NCBI GenBank assembly: GCA_964603635.1
Contig: CAZRVH010000004.1
Span: 10,961-74,960, forward strand
Origin: CAZRVH01 sp964603635
GTDB lineage: Bacteria; Patescibacteriota; Gracilibacteria; Peribacterales; Peribacteraceae
Length of the DNA: 64,000 nucleotides
Direction of reading: 5' to 3'
A program made the translations under genes and the position numbers. Numbering within the stretch: position 1 is the stretch's first letter; the number at the start of each line of letters is the position of its first letter. Below the pieces are notes generated by a model. The model saw only the letters and a program-made list of their open reading frames with translations. It was not told the DNA's origin and did no database searches. This document shows positions 48,971-56,429 of this stretch, in pieces.

Positions 48971-49464
48971 TGCATATGGCCCAGCACGGACTCATCCAAC
49001 GGTTCTTCGCCTGGTACGAGCGGCATTACCGCGTCGCGTTGACCATCACCACGATCCTGTTCTTCCTCCAGGTAGTCCACCTATACTGGCTGGCCGCGCA
49101 TGTGATTTCCGACCGCCTCCTGGGGTACAGCTTCTTCACGCCCAGTCCTTTCTGGCAGTTCGTCATCATCCTCATCGACTACACCGAGATCCCCGCGCTC
49201 ATCTCCACCACGGTCCTGTACCTGCACGAATTCCGCAAAGGCTTCAAGTGGAAGGCCATCCTGTTCCTGTTCCTGCTCAATTCGCAGTGGCTGCATCTCT
49301 TCTGGATCACCGACGAGTTCGTCGTCGATACGTTCCAGGGCGTCACGAACCAGACCATCCTGCCTTGGTGGCTCGCGTGGATCGCGATCATGATCGATTA
49401 CCTGGAAGTGCCGGTGATCATCGATACGGTCGGGAAGACGGTGAGGAGTTGGATGGGGAAATAG
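48970..49464 (+). CDS. Hypothetical four-helix membrane protein
   Basis: The 164-residue protein has about four membrane helices (TITTILFFLQVVHLYWLAAHV, FVIILIDYTEIPALISTTVLYL, WKAILFLFLLNSQWLHLFWIT, AWIAIMIDYLEVPVIIDTV), with acidic residues (DYTE, DYLE) inside two of them that recur as a pattern IxIDYxExP. This suggests an internal repeat and perhaps ion or metal handling. No family name is recognised. It is coupled to proS by TGATG. Confidence 0.78.
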   Translation: MHMAQHGLIQRFFAWYERHYRVALTITTILFFLQVVHLYWLAAHVISDRLLGYSFFTPSPFWQFVIILIDYTEIPALISTTVLYLHEFRKGFKWKAILFLFLLNSQWLHLFWITDEFVVDTFQGVTNQTILPWWLAWIAIMIDYLEVPVIIDTVGKTVRSWMGK

Positions 49465-49540
49465 CTTGTGGGTTGTGGCTTGTAGGAAATGAAAAAAGAT
49501 TCCATCCCTACCACCTACAACCTACAACCTAAAACCTACT
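49465..49540. repeat. Inverted repeat of the ACAACCTACAA family
   Basis: TTGTGGGTTGTGGCTTGTAG and CTACCACCTACAACCTACAA are imperfect complements around an A-rich loop. It lies between convergent genes and may end both transcripts; it belongs with 19484-19550. Confidence 0.65.
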
Positions 49541-49945
49541 CACCCACACCCCGATCTGCGTCACCACGGCGCCGAACGCGATGCCCGCGATCACTTCCGC
49601 GAAGGAGTGGCCCAGGCGGATTTTCAGTTTTTGCTTACGCTGCAATTTGTTCAGGATTTCCGCTTGCTGGCCCACCGCGCGGCGTACGCTCATCGCGTCG
49701 TACCACACGACCGATGCGAATACGAAGGCCATGGCGAACTCCACGGACTGCATTCCCAGTTTCTGGTACACGATGATGATGAGCGAGGTGACGAACGCGG
49801 AGTGCGAACTGGGCATGCCGCCGGATTTGAATATGCCCTCGTCCCAGTCGCCGGTTTTCATGTATTCCACAAGCACCTTCGCCACTTCCGACAGGAAGAG
49901 GACGACCAAGGGAATGAGAAAGAGATATTCGCTGAGGATGACCAC
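49529..49945 (-). CDS. DUF212 / divergent PAP2-family membrane protein
   Basis: The 138-residue membrane protein has GGMPSSHSAFVTSLIIIVYQ and LGHSFAEVIAGIAFGAVV, the two halves of the acid-phosphatase-like motif of the DUF212 family (related to phosphatidic acid phosphatases). A lipid-phosphate phosphatase role is inferred. The start is GTG at 49945, six bases after TATACT (49957-49952). The last codons overlap the inverted repeat downstream. Confidence 0.88.
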   Translation of the reverse strand: MVILSEYLFLIPLVVLFLSEVAKVLVEYMKTGDWDEGIFKSGGMPSSHSAFVTSLIIIVYQKLGMQSVEFAMAFVFASVVWYDAMSVRRAVGQQAEILNKLQRKQKLKIRLGHSFAEVIAGIAFGAVVTQIGVWVSRF

Positions 49946-49968
49946 ATCCGCAGTATAGCATGTTCGGT

Positions 49969-50481
49969 TTACCGGCGTTCGATGCTTACCGTGTTTCCGT
50001 CTTCCGCGGTCCATGCGTACGTTCCCGTGCTCAGAAGCGTGCGGAGGATATCCTTCAACTTCGTATCGTCCGCTTCGAACGATGCTTTCTTGCCGAATGC
50101 GCCCGCTTCCAACGTAAAGATGCCCGCCGTGCGTTCCGCCTTGGTGATATCCCAGGCGGTGCCCTCGCAGGCAACGACATGGTTTTTGCCATCCAGGACG
50201 ATCCTCCTGTGCGTAAAGACGATCGTGTGGTTACGGCCGTTGAGTCCAACCGTGCGCGGCGTTCCGTCGATGAGCGTCCTGCCCTCCGGGAGTTCCAGGG
50301 AATAGGGCTCGATTGCTTTCGTCATCTTCTCCAACACCGTACGCATCGGCTTTTTCTTCGGAGCCGGAACCTCGGCCGTGGATTCGGATTTTTCTTCCGC
50401 GCGGAAAAAGCGGAGCAACCTGCCCATCAGCGGCTTCGATCCGTTCTTCGCCTGCTGTTTAGACGCTTGGGGATTCGTCAT
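49969..50481 (-). CDS. Hypothetical soluble protein, third gene of the 54-50 kb cluster
   Basis: The 170-residue protein has a basic, proline/lysine-rich N-terminus and a beta-rich domain (RTLIDGTPRTVGLNGRNHTI, THRRIVLDGKNHVVACEGTAW, GIFTLEAGAFGKKASFEADD). No family is recognised. It overlaps the 745-residue gene by 23 bases and is probably translated from the same message. No signal peptide is seen. Confidence 0.72.
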   Translation of the reverse strand: MTNPQASKQQAKNGSKPLMGRLLRFFRAEEKSESTAEVPAPKKKPMRTVLEKMTKAIEPYSLELPEGRTLIDGTPRTVGLNGRNHTIVFTHRRIVLDGKNHVVACEGTAWDITKAERTAGIFTLEAGAFGKKASFEADDTKLKDILRTLLSTGTYAWTAEDGNTVSIERR

Positions 50482-52696
50482 TCGAAGAGAAAGGAAGTTT
50501 ATCCATCACGTAATCCTTGGCATTGCCGGCGGCTTCCACGGTCGCGTTGGCTCCGATATTCACCATGCTTGCGCCCTGCTGCGCGAACGTGCCGATCTTC
50601 TCCAGCGCGCCGCCGACGTTCTGTGCCACGGTGGACATGCCGCAGGCGAGCGAAACGCCCAACTGGGTATACGTAACGATCTGCATCGTGTGCTGCGCGC
50701 CTCGGGCGACGTTGTGTGCCTTGTGGAGCAGACTGCCCGCCTTGCCGACGGACTTCGTCGTATCATACATGTTTTCCATGCTCTTGATCGTCTCTGCGGC
50801 TGCGTTCGCCGACTTGATGACATCCGCCGTGACGCCGGCGGTCTTCACCGTATCGGCTGTCTTCAGGACGGCTTTTCCCGCCTTCATTGCTCCGCGCGCG
50901 GCGCGGTAGGCGATCGTCGTGGTTCCCGCGGTGAAGAATCCCAGGATGTCCGCGGTCATGCCCACCGTTCCGAAGGCCGCGGACGTGACGCGGCCCCACG
51001 TATCCAATTCGCGGCCGTTGAGGTCCGTTCCCAGGATGGCGGCGCGGAAGTCCATGACGTTGCCGACGATGGGGACGAAGCCCAGGCCCGCTTCCGTCGC
51101 GTCGAGCATCACGGCTTTCCGGGCTGCTTCGCCTTCCTTTCCCTGGCGGAACGCCGCGACTCCTTCCGTAATCAGGGGCAGGAACGAGTAAGCCGCGACC
51201 CCCTTCACGACGAAGCCGACGGGGGTCCTGGCCAGGCTGAACCCGAAGGATTCCATGCCGGACGCCGTTTTTTCCAGCGTGCGGTTCACGATATTCGGTT
51301 GCTCCGCGCGTTCCAGATGATGTTGCGCCTGCGCGTCGAGCATGCCCATCAGGCTCGCTGCTTTCTGGCCTTCGGCAAGTTTCGAAGAGGTGGCCTTCGC
51401 GTTGAATTCGGCGGTCAGATCGTTGACATCCTTGATGACTCTATTGCGATATTCATCGGGACTCCCCGGCTGCGTCCCGTTTTTCAGTTTTTCTTCCGCG
51501 TCCTTCAGCATTCCTTCGACGCGGTTTTTCGTTGCTTTGAAGTCGGCGATTTCCTGCCTGGACACTTCATCCATGTGGGACAGGACTTCCGCGCGACGTT
51601 GTTCCAGTTCCGCGGGGTCCGCGCCGACCGTCTGCATCACGTCCTTTGGGGTGAAGCCCACTTCTTTTTCCAGCGTCGTCAGGATGTCTTCCAATTCTTT
51701 ACCCTCCTTGCCGGTGATGGCAAATCCCTTGTGCTTCGCGATGATCTCCAGTCCGCGTTTGGCCAATGCCTGCTTTCCTTCCATGGCCGCGTCGAGTGTC
51801 TTGTTCGCGCCGTCCGCATCGCGCAGGAATGTTTTGAACTTACGCTCCACCAGCATGCTCGAATACGCGGCCTTGAGCACGGAGTTCCCGCCGCGCAGTC
51901 GCGCCCCGGCCTGCCACGCCATGATGACCGGCGGGCGGATGGTGGCGGATTCGCCGAGAAGGGAGGGGATCGAGACGACGCCCGTTTCCTCGTCGTAGGT
52001 TCCTCCCAGAATACCTGCGAGGCCCTTGGCCAGGACGGAAATACCGCCGTCCGCGGCCTTCGCAGCGATGTCCTTTACCCTTTCGGCATAGGAGCGGACC
52101 ACGTCCTCCGCCGGCTCGGTGCTCGCCTCGATCTTTTCCTGCAGGACCCGCGTGATAGGACCTTCGTTCTGCGTCAGGTAGTCGGCGACCTGGGGCGTCG
52201 CCTTCACCCCTATCATCGCCAGGAAGGAGGCGAACGCCGGATACTCCTTCGCGCCTTCCAGGGCGGTGCGGAAATACCCCTTTTCCTTGATCGATTCCTG
52301 CAACGCAACGGCCTTCTTGAATCCGAGCCATCCCAGCATTTTCAGAAGGAACGTTCCGATGCGGTACTTGATGCCGCCTTTCTTCTCCAGTTCTTCCTTG
52401 AATGTTTCTTCCGCCGCGGCGGAACCGGCCGTGATGCCGGACCGCAGCATTTTCCATTGTTCTTTCGTATCCAGCGACACGTCCACTTCCTCCATGCGTT
52501 TCGCGATGGCGTCCTGCACGTCCGTTTCGCGGAAGATGTCGGGTATGGCCTTGGGTCCGTTCATGTCCTCGATCGTCTTCGCGAGTTCGGCCGCCGTCAT
52601 GGACTTCACGCGTTCGCGCAAGGCATGGCGGTCGGTTTCCCGCAGGGGGGAATCCGGGCTTTCCTTAGCCGTGACCGGGATGGATGGGATCTTCAT
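50459..52696 (-). CDS. Large protein with a pre-toxin-TG-like segment
   Basis: The 745-residue protein is mostly helical. Residues 1-110 are charged, and a moderately hydrophobic segment (KYRIGTFLLKMLGWLGFKKA) follows. Coiled, charged helices fill 180-480. A region at about 520-630 (LGFVPIVGNVMDFRAAILGT, LNGRELDTWGRVTSAAFG and hydrophobic, glycine-rich helices) resembles the pre-toxin TG segment of polymorphic toxins, which has the pattern VPxVGxxKD...G..L..W.R. The tail is Ala/Gly-rich. No signal peptide, catalytic toxin domain or immunity gene is evident. It lies seven bases after the 514-residue gene and is coupled to the 170-residue gene. The toxin link is a weak inference. Confidence 0.7.
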   Translation of the reverse strand: MKIPSIPVTAKESPDSPLRETDRHALRERVKSMTAAELAKTIEDMNGPKAIPDIFRETDVQDAIAKRMEEVDVSLDTKEQWKMLRSGITAGSAAAEETFKEELEKKGGIKYRIGTFLLKMLGWLGFKKAVALQESIKEKGYFRTALEGAKEYPAFASFLAMIGVKATPQVADYLTQNEGPITRVLQEKIEASTEPAEDVVRSYAERVKDIAAKAADGGISVLAKGLAGILGGTYDEETGVVSIPSLLGESATIRPPVIMAWQAGARLRGGNSVLKAAYSSMLVERKFKTFLRDADGANKTLDAAMEGKQALAKRGLEIIAKHKGFAITGKEGKELEDILTTLEKEVGFTPKDVMQTVGADPAELEQRRAEVLSHMDEVSRQEIADFKATKNRVEGMLKDAEEKLKNGTQPGSPDEYRNRVIKDVNDLTAEFNAKATSSKLAEGQKAASLMGMLDAQAQHHLERAEQPNIVNRTLEKTASGMESFGFSLARTPVGFVVKGVAAYSFLPLITEGVAAFRQGKEGEAARKAVMLDATEAGLGFVPIVGNVMDFRAAILGTDLNGRELDTWGRVTSAAFGTVGMTADILGFFTAGTTTIAYRAARGAMKAGKAVLKTADTVKTAGVTADVIKSANAAAETIKSMENMYDTTKSVGKAGSLLHKAHNVARGAQHTMQIVTYTQLGVSLACGMSTVAQNVGGALEKIGTFAQQGASMVNIGANATVEAAGNAKDYVMDKLPFSSNDESPSV

Positions 52697-52703
52697 GCGT
52701 TTG

Positions 52704-54248
52704 TCAGAGCGCCAGCTTGGCCTTCAGCGCCTGCTGGATTTTCAGGATGGCGCCACGCGATTTGCCTTCAAGCGCGGGATTGTTCCACAGATATCCTTCC
52801 TTCTTTTTATACGGGTCGATGCCCAGGAATTTTTCCACCGCCACCACGGGGTTGGTCAGGACTGCCTCCTTCCAATTCTCCAGCACGTTCGCATCCGCGA
52901 AATATCCTGTCAGCCACGAGCTTCCTTGCGAGGTGTCCGTCGCTTCCAAGACACCGTCGTCTATTTGCAGGGCCAATGCCGTTTTGAATGCGTCGGATTC
53001 CAATTTGTGGGCCACTTCCGATGCAATGATTTTCCAATCGTTTTTCTTATCGATATCGATGGCATTCGATCCGGCCACCTCGTTCAATGCTTCCGCGAGG
53101 GCGATGATATGGCGGCTGTTTTTTTGCTCAGGAGTTTCAGAGGGTCCTCCCGGAGGCGCGCCCGGCGCGGGAGCCGGGACCGCGACGGCAGGAATGCCAA
53201 GCACTCCCGCAAGGGCATTCATTTTGGCGCGGAGTTCCTTCACGGGAACGCTGATGCTCGCCTGCGCTTCGTCGAGGCGTCTCAGGGTCGTGAAGTCGGC
53301 TTCCGCGTTTGTCTTCCATTCCCATGCGCCGGCGGCGTTCTTCTTGAAAAACACGGCGTTGATCGGGATTCCGGCCGCCGTATCGCCGAGCGCTTGTCCG
53401 TCCAGTTTCCACAGTTCGGGATCCTTCGCGTCCTGGACGAAGCCGTTTTCCTTCAGCTTCTTGAGTTGCGTGTCGTTCTTATTGTTTGCATCGGTGATTT
53501 CCTCGGGCGACTTCGTGCCGGCGAGGTCCGCCATCGTGACGCCGACGAGCTTGGTGTTTTTTAGTTCGACGATCCTTAGCTGGATGAATTGTTCGAACGT
53601 GAAGTTCTCCGCCGTCTTCGTGCCGCCGGTGATGGCCGCCTTGTACGCGTCACGCAACGTTTTGTTGCTGGCGATGTCCGTGTCGGCCTTCAAGACGTTC
53701 CTGCCGAACGCCGTATCCTTTTCCATGAATTCATGGATGTCGGCTACCTCGACCGCCGGGCGTGCCCAGTCCGCGAGGAATGCGAGTTGCGGAAACATCT
53801 CCCCGATTTTCAGGAGGCCCCTCTTGCCGCTGACACTGAGATTGTCCCACATTTTTTTCATCGCCTCGCCCATTTTCCCCAGTCCTTCCATCGCCTTGCC
53901 GAGCCCGTTGGAGAGGGCCGCCGATATTCCCGTCGCCGAGGCGGGAGCCATGGCTGCGGCGGGTGCCCGAGCGGGGGCAGTGGGAAGCGTGCGTATGCTT
54001 GCTTCGATCCCTTCCATTCTTATGACGTCATCCAGATGCTCCTGCATCTCCTCTTCCACGAGGGCGTCCCTCTTGGCCTTCGCAGTGTCGCGCTTCGCTT
54101 CGAGTTGCACTTTCAGTGCGTTACGCTCCGCCTTGAGTCCGTCCAACTTCGCTTGTTCGTCCGGCGTGAGTGCGCCGTCGACGCTGAGGTTCTCCATTTT
54201 TGTCCGCAGGTCCGTTACTTGCTTTTTTTCGGCTGTCATCGACTGCAT
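52704..54248 (-). CDS. Large hypothetical protein, first gene of the 54-50 kb cluster
   Basis: The 514-residue protein starts with a coiled coil (about 1-65, KAERNALKVQLEAKRDTAKA). An Ala/Pro-rich linker (LPTAPARAPAAAMAPA) and a helical domain (GLGKAMEGLGKMGEAMKKMW, LKIGEMFPQLAFLADWARPA) follow. After another proline-rich linker near 395 (VPAPAPGAPPGG) there is a C-terminal domain ending in GYLWNNPALEGKSRGAILKI. No family, signal peptide or membrane helix is recognised. TATAAT at 54285-54280 with a leader of about 25 bases supports the ATG at 54248; 54239 is an alternative. Confidence 0.72.
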   Translation of the reverse strand: MQSMTAEKKQVTDLRTKMENLSVDGALTPDEQAKLDGLKAERNALKVQLEAKRDTAKAKRDALVEEEMQEHLDDVIRMEGIEASIRTLPTAPARAPAAAMAPASATGISAALSNGLGKAMEGLGKMGEAMKKMWDNLSVSGKRGLLKIGEMFPQLAFLADWARPAVEVADIHEFMEKDTAFGRNVLKADTDIASNKTLRDAYKAAITGGTKTAENFTFEQFIQLRIVELKNTKLVGVTMADLAGTKSPEEITDANNKNDTQLKKLKENGFVQDAKDPELWKLDGQALGDTAAGIPINAVFFKKNAAGAWEWKTNAEADFTTLRRLDEAQASISVPVKELRAKMNALAGVLGIPAVAVPAPAPGAPPGGPSETPEQKNSRHIIALAEALNEVAGSNAIDIDKKNDWKIIASEVAHKLESDAFKTALALQIDDGVLEATDTSQGSSWLTGYFADANVLENWKEAVLTNPVVAVEKFLGIDPYKKKEGYLWNNPALEGKSRGAILKIQQALKAKLAL

Positions 54249-54482
54249 ACGTGTGTATGGGTATGAATTTCCAATCATTATAGCATTTTCGGGCTTTTTG
54301 TGCAATTCAGCCTTTTTCATCCGTCCGCGCCTACGCTGCTTTCCCATGGAAGCCGAATCTCCTGGCATGCCTGGAAACGGCTTGGTTCCGCGAGGTTTCG
54401 CCTTTTAAAAGATTCGGAGGCTTCATGCCCTTTTCCGGCGCGTTTGTGCTATAGTCCAAAGCATTCTTTCCCCCCCTTCTCC

Positions 54483-54830
54483 ATGCGTCTGGAACACTAT
54501 GAAAAGGGCATTCAGTACACCGCGGACGATTTGCTGCTCGTCGCCCGCAAAATGGGCAAACTGGCGACGTATTGCAGCAGATTGAAAGACGAGGCGTCGG
54601 TCATCCGCATCGAGGCGGAAAAACGCGAAACCAAGAAAGCATCGGATGAGATCAAGGTGATGATCACCATCGAGGTGCCGGGCAAGGTGTTCCGCGCGGA
54701 GTCCCGCAAATCGAGCCTGCGCGAAGCCGTGGACCGCGCGAGCGAAAAATTGGAGCCGCAGATCGTGAAGTACAAGGAACTTCGTACGGGCAAGGCCAGG
54801 GCGCGCAGGCGTTCCCTTTCCGCAGCCTGA
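54483..54830 (+). CDS. hpf: Ribosome hibernation-promoting factor (HPF/RaiA family)
   Basis: HPF binds the small ribosomal subunit in slow growth and blocks mRNA and tRNA sites. The 115-residue short-form protein shows the family pattern: YTADDLLLVARKMGKLATYC, ASVIRIEAEKR, DEIKVMITIEVPGKVFRAES, and LREAVDRASEKLEPQIVKYK. A basic tail (KARARRRSLSA) follows. It has no long-form dimerisation domain. It is separated by one base from the 7TM gene, so it belongs to that operon. TATAGT near 54451-54456 is a possible -10 element. Confidence 0.87.
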   Translation: MRLEHYEKGIQYTADDLLLVARKMGKLATYCSRLKDEASVIRIEAEKRETKKASDEIKVMITIEVPGKVFRAESRKSSLREAVDRASEKLEPQIVKYKELRTGKARARRRSLSAA

Positions 54831-54831
54831 C

Positions 54832-56367
54832 ATGACGGGCATCCGACGATTCATCGCTGCCGGCGCCTTGCTCGCGTCCCTCGCGGGCGTGACCATCGCA
54901 TCCGCGCAGACATCCACGGGGTCCGTCCTGGAGGATGCCGTTCCCATTCTGGACGCCGTGATCAACGGCCCCGAGGATATCGCGGTGGGGCGCACGGCGG
55001 TGTTGGATGCGTCGTCCAGCCGGGTGACGGGGGAGGACATTTCGTACCAATGGTTTTTGAATGACGTGCGACAGCCGATCAGCCAAACGGTGGAAGCCAT
55101 TTACACTCCGGACAAGCCCGGGAAGAACACATTCCGCCTCATCATCACGTCCACGGTCGCGGGCCAGCAGTTCCGTTCCGAAAGCACGCATACGATCGTC
55201 GCGTATAACAGGAAGATAGTCCTCATCGCCGACGCGTCCGTGGAGACGGCGAAGCTGCAGTCGCATGCCGCGAACGCTTCCGAGCAGGGCGTCTATATGC
55301 CGGTCATCCAAACCGCCCCGCCCTCCGGGCCGCTTGGTTCCGAGCAGTCTTTGGCGGAGCTGTTGGCGGAGCGAAACAACGTTCTTTTGGGGGCGGATGC
55401 CATCATCCTGTGGACCGACGGGGTGCAGGGTTTACAGGCTTTGATGGGCGTCGTGGAGGAATCCGAGGAATTGTCCGCGGGCATCCGCAACCAGAGCGTG
55501 GTGCTCATCACGCAGCGCAGCTTGCAGACCATCGCGCGCATCGCCCGCGGGTTTTATTCCGCGTTGAACCCGGACCAGATCGTCATCACCCGGAAAGAAG
55601 GGATCAACGCGCTGCTCACCACCCCGACTATCGATGCGTTCGTGAATGATCTCGCGCAGAAGGATATCGACTCGCTACGCGTCACGTCCGCCGCATCCGG
55701 CCTGCGTCCGTGGAACATCCTCAGCAACCTCATCGACGTCATGCTCACCAACGGCATCCCGAGCGATACCGTCATCCTGCTCCTCGTCCTGCCGATCATC
55801 GCCACCATCCTGGCCTTCCTGAAACAGGTCGTCGGCATCACGACATTCGGCTTGTATACGCCCACGATCATTGCCCTCAGCTTCATGGCACTCGGCTGGC
55901 AAACCGGCATCGTGTCGCTGCTTTTCATCATCGCGGCGGGCTACGGGACGCGCTCGTTGCTGTCGCGTTGGCGCATGCTGTACATCCCGCGCGTCGCGAT
56001 CATCCTGTCGGTCGTCAGTTTCACGCTGCTTATCCTCATGGGTATCGGCGCGGCCTTCGGCGTCGCGTTCACGCGCGAGACGGTATTCCTTCTTCTCATC
56101 ATGTCCACGTTGTCCGAAAGCTTCCTGAACCTGAAGACGGAACAGGGGTGGACATCGGCTGTTCTGGGCGTCGTCGAAACGGTTGCCGCCGCCCTCCTCT
56201 GCGTGTTCATCGTGCAATGGGCGTCGTTCCAGTCGCTCATCCTCGCGTATCCGGAACTGATCCTGGTCACCCTTCCCATAGATGTCCTGTTGGGCAAATG
56301 GACGGGTTTGAGACTTGTGGAGTACTTCAGATTTAGGGAGGTATTCAAGCATTTGCAGGAAGAGTGA
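54832..56367 (+). CDS. Exported PKD-like domain protein with C-terminal 7TM region
   Basis: The 511-residue protein has a signal peptide (FIAAGALLASLAGVTIASAQ) and a PKD/Ig-like domain (about 38-125; GPEDIAVGRTAVLDASSSRV, YQWFLNDVRQPI). An alpha/beta domain (about 130-285; KIVLIADASVETAKLQ, DAIILWTDGVQGLQAL) and about seven membrane helices from residue 305 on follow. The membrane part (VVGITTFGLYTPTIIALSFM, GWQTGIVSLLFIIAAGYGTR, PRVAIILSVVSFTLLILMGI) matches the 7TM domain that in other bacteria is fused to an inactive transglutaminase and encoded next to an ATP-grasp ligase-like protein. Here the transglutaminase is absent. The ligase homologue is the next gene. Confidence 0.82.
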   Translation: MTGIRRFIAAGALLASLAGVTIASAQTSTGSVLEDAVPILDAVINGPEDIAVGRTAVLDASSSRVTGEDISYQWFLNDVRQPISQTVEAIYTPDKPGKNTFRLIITSTVAGQQFRSESTHTIVAYNRKIVLIADASVETAKLQSHAANASEQGVYMPVIQTAPPSGPLGSEQSLAELLAERNNVLLGADAIILWTDGVQGLQALMGVVEESEELSAGIRNQSVVLITQRSLQTIARIARGFYSALNPDQIVITRKEGINALLTTPTIDAFVNDLAQKDIDSLRVTSAASGLRPWNILSNLIDVMLTNGIPSDTVILLLVLPIIATILAFLKQVVGITTFGLYTPTIIALSFMALGWQTGIVSLLFIIAAGYGTRSLLSRWRMLYIPRVAIILSVVSFTLLILMGIGAAFGVAFTRETVFLLLIMSTLSESFLNLKTEQGWTSAVLGVVETVAAALLCVFIVQWASFQSLILAYPELILVTLPIDVLLGKWTGLRLVEYFRFREVFKHLQEE

Positions 56368-56429
56368 TGTGAGGAGTGAGCTTCCGAAGCTTTCCCAGCT
56401 ACCGTGATCCCGGACAATATCTCCCCCTC

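Noticed and set aside
50378..52987. Very long plus-strand open frame (869 codons) opposite the 745-residue gene
   Set aside because: It is rich in Arg, His and Gly as expected of an antisense shadow in GC-rich DNA, has no domain, and the minus-strand frame has gene-like codon use and tight spacing to its neighbours.
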